A DNA stretch of 64,000 bases from Burkholderia cepacia. Its GTDB lineage: Bacteria; Pseudomonadota; Gammaproteobacteria; Burkholderiales; Burkholderiaceae. Below the pieces are notes generated by a model. That model made no database searches. It was given only the letters and a program-made list of their open reading frames with translations, and was not told the DNA's origin. Where the stretch lies: positions 22,320 through 86,319 of the forward strand of contig NZ_LDWR01000022.1 of the NCBI RefSeq assembly GCF_001039005.1, given 5' to 3'. The translations under genes were made by a program, and so were the position numbers. Shown here one piece after another: positions 16,926-25,856 of the stretch. How positions within the stretch are numbered: the stretch's first letter is position 1; every line of letters begins with the position of its first letter.

Positions 16926-17660
16926 GTGGCTGCATATAAGTTCAAATTATCCTTGCTTCAGGCTGTTAGTGACTGGCAGCGTAGCTCGACTCCCACACGC
17001 GCTCAGATACTCAAGGAAGAAGCCGCTGCGTTACCTCCGAAGTTCCGGTCGGGCGTTAAGCGCTGCTACCGTCAGGTAGGGCTGACGAACGGTTACGTAT
17101 GGAACTTGATAGCAGAGGACTGTCTTAGAGAGCGGATCTCTTCGTGGACCGTGAGCTATCCGGTGGCCATGGAGTTAAAAGGTGGTGTGCCGCCTAAGGA
17201 CGGGGGTTATCAAGGGGTGATCATGGTGATCGAAAGGCCCGCGCCACACCGCGTTATTCTCAACCTAGATCGCCTGTACAGCGATTTTGAGTTTGTGGCT
17301 GCGATGGAGGCCAACAAAGCCTCCATCGTCGGCTATTACGACGGCGCTGGCCGTTACAAAGGAAATCAGCGCGAGGTTGTGATAGAGCTCGATGAGATCA
17401 GCAAAGGCGACATTCGAGCGCTCGGCGGTTATTCAAGCGACGCCGATGAACTGACGTTGCTCGCCAATATGAGCGTCTATTCACATTTTGGCCGTCTGGC
17501 AACGCCTGCCGAGCTGGCAATGATAAGAGACCGAGCTGGCCCCGCCTGGCTCAGTCTGGCCGCTACCCGTCGCGTGCTCACCCGCACAGAAGTACACGCA
17601 GAGATTCTGCGCGAGGTCAAAGCGCTTCAGGACAAAGCAGATACGACTCCAGTAGCTTAA
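16926..17660 (+). CDS. Uncharacterised protein, possibly ADP-ribosyltransferase-like
   Basis: The 244-residue soluble protein starts at GTG 16926 with a weak ribosome site. The family is not recognised with confidence. Its middle has an order of motifs like R-S-E type mono-ADP-ribosyltransferases: an Arg after a strand (RCYRQVGLTNGYVW), a Ser/Thr-rich strand (RISSWTVSYPVAMEL) and a late strand with two Glu two residues apart within QREVVIELDEI. This is motif reading only; loops between the blocks are long. It lies divergent from the 4-TM protein inside the repeat-bracketed module, so a toxin or defence effector is a reasonable guess. Confidence 0.5.
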   Translation: MAAYKFKLSLLQAVSDWQRSSTPTRAQILKEEAAALPPKFRSGVKRCYRQVGLTNGYVWNLIAEDCLRERISSWTVSYPVAMELKGGVPPKDGGYQGVIMVIERPAPHRVILNLDRLYSDFEFVAAMEANKASIVGYYDGAGRYKGNQREVVIELDEISKGDIRALGGYSSDADELTLLANMSVYSHFGRLATPAELAMIRDRAGPAWLSLAATRRVLTRTEVHAEILREVKALQDKADTTPVA

Positions 17661-18588
17661 GCGGAAACAGTGCAATCCAAGAAGGCTAACCCACTAGATG
17701 CCTGAAGTTCGGTTTGCCCGGCGCCCGACGTTGCGCAGCACCGCGATCATTCGCAACATCGCTTACTACCGCGTGGACTGAATTAGGCCGATAACTTGCC
17801 GATCAACTCGGCGGAACGAGCGGCCGTTGCCCCTTGGAAGCCGTCATTGCGCCGTCAGTAGCCTGAGTGGCAGTTCAGGGTCGCTAAGAGCAGTTTGCGT
17901 CGCCGCAGAACCGCCATTCGCTGTCGCGCGGAGTTCCTAGCGTCGGGATCGATGCGACAGCGAGATAGGGAACCTTACCACTACGGCACGATTGCCAACT
18001 TAAACTCGCGAGGCGCACAACGCGTGACCGCGGCGGCTGGGCGCTGCAACACCATCACGGGGAGTTGACACGGCCTTCGCGACGCCACGCACGGTGACAA
18101 CTTTATTTTTGTCTACTTCTACGAAGCGCTGAATTGCCGGCCAACAGGCGAGTATGTCGATCCGGGGTCGGTCTGGCGGTCGCACATCATCGTCCTCACG
18201 TGGGACGACCTGACGAGCCTCAATACCTGACGACCATCGCGGCGGCGTTCGCGTGAGGCGGCGTGCGTCATGCACCTCATCTACATCGTCCATAAGAACA
18301 TTGGAGGAAACCCTGATTCGTCCCGACGAACCGGGATTGAGATCTCAACCTCCTGTCAGGATTGCCAGCTTGCTCACATCCGTGGCCAGGCATGTAATTC
18401 GACCGCAGCGGCTGGCTAAGCGTGATACGGACGACGCATCACCAAGCACGAAATTGGCCTAATCAATCCCGCTTTTCAAAGCCTCTCTGAAGCTCGACTT
18501 AGCGACTCGGCCATTGCTGCATCAATCAGGATCGTGATCTCGCGGATCGCTGAAATCGATGTGCTTCCGGATGCCCTGGAGCCCCAAC
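17661..18588. other. Non-coding/degenerate stretch with repeat copy B and a possible gene remnant
   Basis: No complete gene was found. Copy B of the structured repeat lies at 17882-17966. At 18069-18230 a plus-strand frame without a start codon reads FIFVYFYEALNC and later VWRSHIIVLTWDDLTSLNT before a stop. It looks protein-like and may be the tail of a decayed gene of unknown family. The rest, up to the start of the oxidase operon, should contain that operon's promoter. Confidence 0.35.
17882..17966 (+). repeat. Structured direct repeat, copy B
   Basis: This 85-bp relative of 14400-14486 is in the same orientation. Its inverted repeat is shorter, with 9-bp arms at 17919-17927 and 17954-17962. 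Divergence between copies is highest in the loop, as expected if the stem is under selection or the copies are old. Confidence 0.65.
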
Positions 18589-19785
18589 ATGCACGACGCA
18601 ACGCATCGCTTTGACGTCATCGTTGTCGGTGGAGGGCCCATGGGCCTATCGACCGCCTACCATCTCGGCAAGCGCAAGGCCAGGACGCTGGTGCTCGAGC
18701 AGTTCACCTTCGTGAACCAGCTTGGCAGCTCGGCTGGCGTGTCGCGCCAGTTCCGCATTCCCTATCCCGACGCCTACATGGTCAAGCTGGTCAAGCAGTC
18801 GATCCCCTATTGGGACGAGTTGCAAGGCTTGACGCCGCAGCCGCTCATGGACACGGTCGGCACCTTGTGGTTCGGCGATCCGACAGTCAAGTCGACAGAG
18901 GGCAATATCCCCGCCGCCGAGCAAGCGCTGAAGGCCGAAGGGGTTGCCTATGAAACGCTGGATGCGGGCGAATTGGAGAGGCGTTTTCACTTTCGCAATC
19001 TGCCGTCGACGTATACGGGACTATTTCAGGCCCAAGGCGCCAGCATCGATCTCGCGGCCACGCAGCGGACGCTACTCGACTGGAATCAGCGCTCTCCCTT
19101 CGTGCAGCTGTTGCAGGAGGCGCCGGTCATCGGCATCGAGCGTCGGCAGGGCCTCTTTGAAGTGAAGACTCCGCTTGGGACCTTCAGTGCCGAAAAGCTG
19201 GTGCTGACGCCGGGCCCCTATGCTGACGACGTGTTCAAGCTGCTGGGGTTCCGTATTGCGGCGACCTACTGGAATATGGCCTCGGCCTACTACCGCAAGA
19301 CTCGGCCGGATATCCAGTACCCCACCTGGTTCGTTTTCCAGAACCCGGTGGGCGACAACGGCAATCAGTTCTACGGTTTCCCGGAGGTCGCCTGGAATTA
19401 CCCGGGCTATATCCGTGTCGCCTCCGATTTCGTCCTCGCGCCGCTGACGTCCCCCGATCAGCGCACGCCCATTCCGAATCCTCAGGAGCTCGCGTTCACG
19501 GCCGAGTGGGTCGGCGAGCATATGGAGGGTCTCGAGCCGGTGCCGCGCTTCACGTCGACCTGCCTCGTCGCGCTCAGCAAGATTGCGAACAAGGAATTGC
19601 TGATCGACTTCGCGCCCGACTATGTGCCGAACCACCGCGACATCGTCATCTATGCGACCGGCTGGGCCGGAAAGTTCGTTCCGCTGCTAGGCGAAATTCT
19701 TTGCCAGTTGACCCTGGACGGCCATACCCCATTCGACATCTCGCACTTCTCCACCGGCAGCCACTATTTCAACAAGCTGGCCTGA
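18589..19785 (+). CDS. Sarcosine-oxidase-like FAD oxidoreductase (DAO family, covalent flavin)
   Basis: This DAO-family flavoprotein oxidises a secondary or N-methylated amine/amino acid with oxygen. The N-terminal dinucleotide site is VIVVGGGPMGLSTAYHLG. A Cys in FTSTCLVALS at about residue 325 sits where monomeric sarcosine oxidase and N-methyltryptophan oxidase bind FAD covalently, and the C-terminal YATGWAGKFVPLLGE and FDISHFS blocks also match. The product is 398 residues. The ATG at 18589 (GGAG seven bases upstream) is chosen over 18559. It is the first gene of the 18.6-28.8 kb run; the L-amino-acid oxidase gene follows after 33 bases. Substrate is unknown. Confidence 0.82.
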   Translation: MHDATHRFDVIVVGGGPMGLSTAYHLGKRKARTLVLEQFTFVNQLGSSAGVSRQFRIPYPDAYMVKLVKQSIPYWDELQGLTPQPLMDTVGTLWFGDPTVKSTEGNIPAAEQALKAEGVAYETLDAGELERRFHFRNLPSTYTGLFQAQGASIDLAATQRTLLDWNQRSPFVQLLQEAPVIGIERRQGLFEVKTPLGTFSAEKLVLTPGPYADDVFKLLGFRIAATYWNMASAYYRKTRPDIQYPTWFVFQNPVGDNGNQFYGFPEVAWNYPGYIRVASDFVLAPLTSPDQRTPIPNPQELAFTAEWVGEHMEGLEPVPRFTSTCLVALSKIANKELLIDFAPDYVPNHRDIVIYATGWAGKFVPLLGEILCQLTLDGHTPFDISHFSTGSHYFNKLA

Positions 19786-19818
19786 GCGCAGGCCGGGCAT
19801 CTACGGGAGCAGGACACC

Positions 19819-21810
19819 ATGGCAAGCAAGACCTATTCGATCTTCGGGTGTGGTGCCGCCGGTCTATACACGGCCTGGCGACTGTTGAATGGCCGGACGC
19901 GAGCGGGGGGCGATCCGCATCGGCAGTTGCAGCAGGGCGACGTCCTGGAACTCTTCGACTGGGGCAAGTACGATTTTTCGAAGGAATTTCAGGGCACCCG
20001 TGCACCCGGTGCCCGGGTCTGCACCTGGCACTACCAGAACAATCCCGACCATTCGTACCTCGAGTTGGGCGGCATGCGCTATTCGCAATGGAACGGCAAC
20101 AACGACGGTAAAGCGCAGGGCCACCGGCTGGTCACGACGGTGATCGCCAAGCTCGGGCTCGACCGCTATGCCGTGCCTTTCAACGAATCGAGCAATCCCC
20201 TCTACTACCTGCGCGCCAGGAATCTCTATCAAAACGATATTTCTTCGCGCACGCCGGCGCCGTACGCAGCCAACAACTTTGCTGCCGCGACCACGCCCGA
20301 CCAGGGATTCGCCGTCGTCGAAGCGTTGTCGGTCACGAGCACCAGTGGTCCGAGCACACGCAAGCAGTGGGACGCGTTTTATCAGCATGGCCGCATCACG
20401 GCCGAACTGCCGTCGAGCTCCATCTTCCAGAAAGGCGATTTGCTCAAGGACGTCGGTTATTGGAACCTGATGTACGACCAGCTCGGCTCGGAAGGCTATC
20501 AGTACGCCGCGGACGGCAACGGATACTCGTCCAACGTGATCAACTGGAATGCCGCGGTCGCCTTCGAGGCAAACAACGAATTCACGCCGGGCAATCAGTA
20601 CATGACGCTGACGACCGGCTACTCGGGCATGTTTCACGCATTGTTTGCGGCCATCGAGCAGTTGGCGAGGCAGCGAGGCGTCACGCTTCAGTACTACCCG
20701 AACCAGCGGCTGCGCTCCATCCATGTCGATGACGGCGTCGTCCATTACACGATCGCGAAGCGGGAAGATCCCTACCGGGAGGCGGCCCGTCAGACCACGT
20801 CGGCCGCCTGGCTGGCCATGCCGCGCGCGGCGCTCGAACAGGTTGCCCAGGGCTCCCGCTATGACGATCGGGGCGGACTGGACGTCCTGAACGACCAGAA
20901 GGTCAAGCTCTATCTCGAGTCGGCCATCATGCAACCGTCTTACAAGGTCGGCATGTTCTTCGAGAATGAATGGTGGTTGGACCCGGTTACGCCCTATCCG
21001 CCAAAGATCGACGGTTATGAAGTAACGGATGCCGTGATCGCGTCGCTCAAGGAGCAGGACTTTCCGCCCGTGTTCGTGCAGGCGATGTCCGGTTCGGACA
21101 CGATCCTGAATGTCCAGTTCGCGAGCGCCGACGAGCTGGTCAAGGCTGTGGAACAAGCTGCCGACGAGCGGATGACCGTCAAACAGGAAACGTTGCTGCT
21201 CGCCGTCGCAAAGCGCAACACCATGGGACCGAGCGTGACCGACACGCCGATCCGCATGGTGGTCTATTTCGGCAATAACGCGGCTGACAAGAATACAAAG
21301 CCGGTCTACGGCCTGCTGGCTTCCTACGACGACGAAACCTTCACGACGTTTTGGCGCGAGCTGGAGCTCGGGCCGAACGAAGAGCGGCATGTGCCGATCG
21401 CCGACGATATCCAACCGCTGATCGGGCCGCGCAAGGTGCCCGACAGAATGGTCAAGATGCTGCGAAAGCAGCTGGCGGAATTGCACTTTGGGCCGAACTC
21501 GGACTTTGCGGACGTGCCCGAGCCGCTCGAGGCGGCCTATGTCGACTGGTCGCTGCCGCCGTTCCGTGCGGGCTACCACGCGTGGGCTGCGCACTACGAC
21601 GTTGCCGACGTCCAGCAAAAAATACGCAAGCCGTCGCAGCTGATCGACGGCAAGGATGCGCCCGTCTTTATCGTAGGGGAGTGCTACTCAAACGATCAGG
21701 CCTGGGTGGAAGGCGCCTATTGCACGGCGGAATCGGTGCTCAACGATTTCTTCGACATCGAGCCGTTGATTGATGATTCCGAATACCCGTTCATCTGTCA
21801 GCCAATCTGA
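19819..21810 (+). CDS. Flavin L-amino-acid oxidase (VioA/LAAO-like amine oxidase)
   Basis: This 663-residue flavin monoamine oxidase has the N-terminal FAD site SIFGCGAAGLYTAWRLL and the amine-oxidase motif ELGGMRYSQW near residue 84. The C terminus FIVGECYSNDQAWVEGAYCTAES is the usual FAD-closing segment that ends with the active-site helix. Such enzymes convert an L-amino acid to an imino acid with release of hydrogen peroxide. Its neighbour at 22028 is of the VioB type, so, by analogy with VioA/VioB and RebO/RebD, the imino acid may be passed on for coupling. Clear GGAG ribosome site. Amino-acid specificity cannot be read. Confidence 0.82.
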   Translation: MASKTYSIFGCGAAGLYTAWRLLNGRTRAGGDPHRQLQQGDVLELFDWGKYDFSKEFQGTRAPGARVCTWHYQNNPDHSYLELGGMRYSQWNGNNDGKAQGHRLVTTVIAKLGLDRYAVPFNESSNPLYYLRARNLYQNDISSRTPAPYAANNFAAATTPDQGFAVVEALSVTSTSGPSTRKQWDAFYQHGRITAELPSSSIFQKGDLLKDVGYWNLMYDQLGSEGYQYAADGNGYSSNVINWNAAVAFEANNEFTPGNQYMTLTTGYSGMFHALFAAIEQLARQRGVTLQYYPNQRLRSIHVDDGVVHYTIAKREDPYREAARQTTSAAWLAMPRAALEQVAQGSRYDDRGGLDVLNDQKVKLYLESAIMQPSYKVGMFFENEWWLDPVTPYPPKIDGYEVTDAVIASLKEQDFPPVFVQAMSGSDTILNVQFASADELVKAVEQAADERMTVKQETLLLAVAKRNTMGPSVTDTPIRMVVYFGNNAADKNTKPVYGLLASYDDETFTTFWRELELGPNEERHVPIADDIQPLIGPRKVPDRMVKMLRKQLAELHFGPNSDFADVPEPLEAAYVDWSLPPFRAGYHAWAAHYDVADVQQKIRKPSQLIDGKDAPVFIVGECYSNDQAWVEGAYCTAESVLNDFFDIEPLIDDSEYPFICQPI

Positions 21811-22027
21811 TTGTTCGGCGCATGCGGTCGCAGCTAAACGTGCCGCGGATCTCTACGGAGAGCCGGAGCCGAGAAAGACGAGCGGGAGGGGCGGTGACGC
21901 GCCCGCTCGAACGACCGCGCGGCTAGTCGAAAGACGTTTGGCGCGCATCGATACCGAAGTACCAGCCATTCCCTGTAGTTCTGCACGACCCTCTTTTTCA
22001 GACGTAGGTAATAAATAAGGAGCGGCA

Positions 22028-23557
22028 ATGCAATCTCTCAGATTGTGGCGGCATCTCGCGCCCGGCGGTTCATCCCTGGAGCGGCTTGCGCCTGGCGAGC
22101 CGGTCGCCGAAGACTATTCCATCAAGCATCTGCTCGAGCATGAGCTCTCGACGCGCGACTACGTCACCTATCTGCTGTCCATCGACGCGGAAATCGAGCA
22201 TTGCCTGATGGTGCAGTATCTGTACGCCGGCTATTCGCTGGGCGGGCCGCAGGTGCCGGAGGCGTTTCGCGACACGGTCCGCAATTGGCAGGAAACCATC
22301 CTCGGCATCGCCAAGGAGGAGATGGGCCACCTGATCACGGTGCAGAACGTGCTGCGTCTGATCGGCTCGCCGTTGCATTTCGAGCGTGACGATTATCCGT
22401 GGGATACGCCGTTCTATCCGTTCCCTTTCATGCTCGAACCGCTGACGCTGGATTCGCTAGCGAAATACGTCTATACGGAGGCGCCGCTCCATTGGGACGG
22501 CGGCGAGCTGGGCAAGGATATCCGTCGACGCGTCGGAGAGCAGGTATCCAGGCCTCATCAGGTCGCCGAGCTGTTTCATACGCTGATTCCGCTCGTCAGG
22601 GACCACCTGCCCGACGATGTGTTCCAGGCCGACACCTACCGCTGCCAGGCGGATTTCGCCGAATGGGGACGCGGGTACAAGGGCGGCCACAGGGGCAGCG
22701 GCGGCGGTCGCTCTCTAGGCGGAACGCCGGACGTGCTCGTGATGCCCGCCACTTCGCGCGACGACGCGGTGAGCGCGCTGGATAAAATCTCCAAGCAAGG
22801 GGAGGCGCCCCACGGCAAGGATCCCTCGCATTTCGTGCGCTTTTTGCGGATCTATGTCGAGATGCGCGCGGTCCTCGAAGGCGAGCTGTGCGGCGTCGAC
22901 ATCTGGCTTGCCGCACGCCCCGACGACTTTCTCGAAGAAGCGTGGACGGAAGCCTATCCGGCAGCGGCGGCCGAGCTGCACGCGGCGAAGGTAGACGACA
23001 CCTGGCGGCCTTCGCGGCCCGTCGCGGTCAATCCCTACGTGGCGCTCGACCCCGAGCTCGAGCCGGAGCAGGGCGGCGCACCCGTGACGCCCATCACCGA
23101 GCCGGTGACCCAGCTGTGGGCGTCGCTGTTCAACCTGCGCTACCGCATGCTGCTGCAGTACCTGATCCACAGCTTCACGCTCTACGGCGGGCTCAATGCG
23201 GCCGGGCAGTTCACGCCGCGCGGCACGATCGTCAATGCGGCGTTCGGCGAGATGTACAACCTGCGCGCGCTCTCGGAGATCCTGATGCAGTCGCGCGTGT
23301 CGATTGAGCCGGACGCGTCGCTCGCGGGGCCGCCGTTCCAGATGCCCTATACGCTCAACAGCCCGTTCGGCGAGGCAAATCGCTGGCGCGGGCACCTCGA
23401 TCTGCTCGCGGCCTCGGAGAACCTCGTGGTGGCCTTGCTGGCCAAGACCGATGCCGCGCGCCATCCGTATTTGCTCAGTCTGCGCGAAGCCGACAGGAAC
23501 CTGGCCGCTGTCGCCAGGCGCATCCTGTCCGGCGACGTCGACCTGGCGCTACTCTAG
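22028..23557 (+). CDS. VioB-like ferritin-domain protein (iminophenyl-pyruvate dimer synthase family)
   Basis: This 509-residue protein has the ferritin-like domain found in VioB and RebD. EIEHCLMVQYLYAGYSL near residue 55 and KEEMGHLITVQNVLRLIG near residue 97 give the Glu/His metal-ligand pairs. VioB and RebD are heme/metal enzymes of about 1000 residues that couple two imino acids; this one is only half as long, so it is the ferritin-type core with an extra C-terminal region (LFNLRYRMLLQYLIHSF). It has a strong AAGGAG ribosome site. It is followed nine bases later by the LodA-like genes. The coupling role is inferred from family and from the neighbouring oxidase. Confidence 0.75.
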   Translation: MQSLRLWRHLAPGGSSLERLAPGEPVAEDYSIKHLLEHELSTRDYVTYLLSIDAEIEHCLMVQYLYAGYSLGGPQVPEAFRDTVRNWQETILGIAKEEMGHLITVQNVLRLIGSPLHFERDDYPWDTPFYPFPFMLEPLTLDSLAKYVYTEAPLHWDGGELGKDIRRRVGEQVSRPHQVAELFHTLIPLVRDHLPDDVFQADTYRCQADFAEWGRGYKGGHRGSGGGRSLGGTPDVLVMPATSRDDAVSALDKISKQGEAPHGKDPSHFVRFLRIYVEMRAVLEGELCGVDIWLAARPDDFLEEAWTEAYPAAAAELHAAKVDDTWRPSRPVAVNPYVALDPELEPEQGGAPVTPITEPVTQLWASLFNLRYRMLLQYLIHSFTLYGGLNAAGQFTPRGTIVNAAFGEMYNLRALSEILMQSRVSIEPDASLAGPPFQMPYTLNSPFGEANRWRGHLDLLAASENLVVALLAKTDAARHPYLLSLREADRNLAAVARRILSGDVDLALL

Positions 23558-23566
23558 GAGCCGCAC

Positions 23567-25003
23567 ATGCCGATACTGGAACTCCGGATTTTGCCGCCCA
23601 TCGCGGTCGGCAGGCTGGGCGCTGCGGCGACGCCGCTGGAAGCGTTCGACCTCGTCGTCGATCCCGACAACCCGCTCGACTTTCGACGCATCGTGCCGTG
23701 CACCACGCTGGAGGTGGATCCCGAAAGCGGCGAGATCGTGAAGGCCTATGTGCCCGACACGATTCGCTTCAAGGACGAGAACAGGAAGGTGCGGCCTGTC
23801 GCGCCTTTTCTCGAAGTGTTTGCGCGCACGAGCGAGGCGCCCGATACGCTGCAGCCGCTCACGCTGCAATTGCTCGCGATGGAACAACTCGATCTCGACG
23901 CGCTGCATTGGGATATCCATCTGGGCAACATCAAGATCTACCGCCGCACCAACGACGCGAACGACAAGATCCACGCGAACCTGACCGGCCTCAAGGATCA
24001 CAAGCGGCACGCGATGCAAGGCCATTGCGAACACTTTCGCCAGGGGCGGTATCTTCCGCTTGGCTACGTCCAGTTCGTCAAGCCGACGGCGCAGTTCCCC
24101 GAGATCCGCCTGCGCTACACCCCTGCCGCCGGTATCGTGTACGGCACGCGGCTGGTGCGCCGCACCTCGGACAAGGAAAGCGAAGACAAGCTGAAGCTCG
24201 ATCCCGTCATCGATCGCGACGATCTCCTGCTCTACGCCGAGACGCCCGGCAAGTGGCTCGGCTTCAAGGAGGCGGGTGGCCCCACGAAGGAGCATCCCGC
24301 GCCGACCAACCCCGCGCAGATTTTTGCCGGATACGCCGACAAGGATGGCAATCAAGTCAGCTGGGGTTATCTCGACGACGAATGCGATGGCCACGTGCAA
24401 GTCGTGCTGACGAGGAAGGACGGCTCCACGCTGCGCGCGCACGGCTATATCGGCGCCGGGCCGCCGGCCTATGCGCCCGATACCTTGCCGGTGCGCGTGG
24501 TGTCTGACGAGATGGAACAGATTCTCCACGGCATCCACGTCGCGGAAGAGAGCGTATCGATCGACGAAGCCACGGAGATCGTCCTGCGTGCGCTCGAAAC
24601 GATCCGCCTCATGAACACCGCCGTCATGAACGGCAACCCGGTCAACGGAAGGCTCAACGTCGCGAGCACGATGGTGCGACAGAACACGGCCGACTTCGAG
24701 CGCTATTACGAGCCGATCGCCGCCGAATCGATCGTCGACAATCTCGCGCTGCGTGCGCTGCACGAGCGCGTGTTCAGCACGCTGGCGGCGGGTGGCGCGC
24801 CGTGGTTCGCCAAGCTGCTGCGCCAGCCCGAGGAGATCGGCGACCTGACCGCCGAGGGCTTGCGCAAGATGCCGGCCCTGATGCGCGGGGCGGATGGCCG
24901 CAGCCTGACGCTCACGCGCCGGCACATCAACCTGGTGATCAAGGCGGCGCGAGACGCGATGTTCGGACAACCTGATCCGAAGGGAGACAAGCATGTCGGC
25001 TAA
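23567..25003 (+). CDS. LodA-like quinoprotein oxidase, N-terminal half
   Basis: The 478 residues read like the first two-thirds of LodA/GoxA (lysine or glycine oxidases with a cysteine tryptophylquinone cofactor). Matching landmarks are ILPPIAVGRLG at the start, KVRPVAPFLEVFA, LHWDIHLGNIKIY, WGYLDDECDGHVQVV and IGAGPPAYAPDTLPVR. None of the catalytic CTQ residues lie in this half. The stop overlaps the start of the next gene by 11 bases. Together the two products total about 765 residues, close to a single LodA. Ribosome site AGGAG at good spacing. I recall the landmarks from family knowledge; no alignment was run. Confidence 0.65.
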   Translation: MPILELRILPPIAVGRLGAAATPLEAFDLVVDPDNPLDFRRIVPCTTLEVDPESGEIVKAYVPDTIRFKDENRKVRPVAPFLEVFARTSEAPDTLQPLTLQLLAMEQLDLDALHWDIHLGNIKIYRRTNDANDKIHANLTGLKDHKRHAMQGHCEHFRQGRYLPLGYVQFVKPTAQFPEIRLRYTPAAGIVYGTRLVRRTSDKESEDKLKLDPVIDRDDLLLYAETPGKWLGFKEAGGPTKEHPAPTNPAQIFAGYADKDGNQVSWGYLDDECDGHVQVVLTRKDGSTLRAHGYIGAGPPAYAPDTLPVRVVSDEMEQILHGIHVAEESVSIDEATEIVLRALETIRLMNTAVMNGNPVNGRLNVASTMVRQNTADFERYYEPIAAESIVDNLALRALHERVFSTLAAGGAPWFAKLLRQPEEIGDLTAEGLRKMPALMRGADGRSLTLTRRHINLVIKAARDAMFGQPDPKGDKHVG

Positions 25004-25856
25004 CGATCCGAACGTTCCGAAAGACCTCGAACAGCCCGGCAACGGGGAGATCCGCGCGTCCAACCTGACCGCGCAGATTCACCATCGCGGCGTGGGCAAC
25101 CCGGCCTCGGCGCTGCCGCGCACGGCGATTTCGAATTGCTTCCCGGGCCTGGAGTTCGATTTCCGCAATTTCTGGCGGCGCGCATTCGTCGGCATCACCC
25201 TGGTCGAGAACAACAACTACGTCGTCGATGCGGAGCCGGGCTACGAGCATCTCAAGACGCGCCGCCTGCTGAGCTTCGACGGCCACAAGGTCGGCACGAT
25301 GGTCCTCACGAAAGGGCCGGTGCTGCCAGGCGGGGATCCTGTCACGCTGGCGAGCGTGCCCAATCCCAATGCGGTGTCGTTCATGGAGTGGTCGAACTCC
25401 ATCGCCCGCATCGTGCATTTGCAGGGCAAGCCGGTCGAATGCGAATTCACGGCTCACGAGAACGCCCTGGAAGAGGTGTACTACGTCCAAGGCAAAACCG
25501 AGACCCTGAAGGCGACGCTCACGCTGAGGCACTTTTTCGAGGGCGACACCGCCAGCTTCAACCCCGAGATGTTGAAACCGGGCGAGCTGACGCAAGGCCT
25601 CTGCGCGCCCTGGCAGAACGACTATCGCGAATGCGCGTGCTACTACTGGGCCGCGTCGCGACCCGACTTCGTCAATGTCGAGCCGGGCGACGACGGGCTG
25701 GCGCGCGGCGACATGTGGCTCTCCAAGCGCCGCACGGGCACGTACGTGCCGGACAATCGCGTCGACACGCGGTTGTGGTCCTACGACGATCTGTTCCGGT
25801 CCTGGCAGGAGGATCTTCAGTTCGTGATCCGCGGCAAGGATGCCGATGAAACCTGA
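24993..25856 (+). CDS. LodA-like quinoprotein oxidase, C-terminal (CTQ-bearing) half
   Basis: The 287-residue protein holds the features expected for CTQ formation. In LCAPWQNDYRECACYYW, Asp210 lies four residues before Cys214, as Asp512/Cys516 do in LodA. Trp271 in FRSWQEDLQFVIR lies 57 residues on, similar to the 59-65 residue Cys-Trp spacing of known members. ISNCFPGLEFDFRNFWRR near residue 47 also fits the family. The ATG at 24993 has GGGAGA upstream and overlaps the previous stop. The radical SAM and flavoprotein genes that follow are of the types that mature peptidyl quinones. Cys216 is an alternative crosslink residue. Confidence 0.65.
   Translation: MSANDPNVPKDLEQPGNGEIRASNLTAQIHHRGVGNPASALPRTAISNCFPGLEFDFRNFWRRAFVGITLVENNNYVVDAEPGYEHLKTRRLLSFDGHKVGTMVLTKGPVLPGGDPVTLASVPNPNAVSFMEWSNSIARIVHLQGKPVECEFTAHENALEEVYYVQGKTETLKATLTLRHFFEGDTASFNPEMLKPGELTQGLCAPWQNDYRECACYYWAASRPDFVNVEPGDDGLARGDMWLSKRRTGTYVPDNRVDTRLWSYDDLFRSWQEDLQFVIRGKDADET

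Noticed and set aside
18000..18293. 97-codon minus-strand frame
   Set aside because: Low-quality translation; the more protein-like signal in this interval is a start-less plus-strand fragment.
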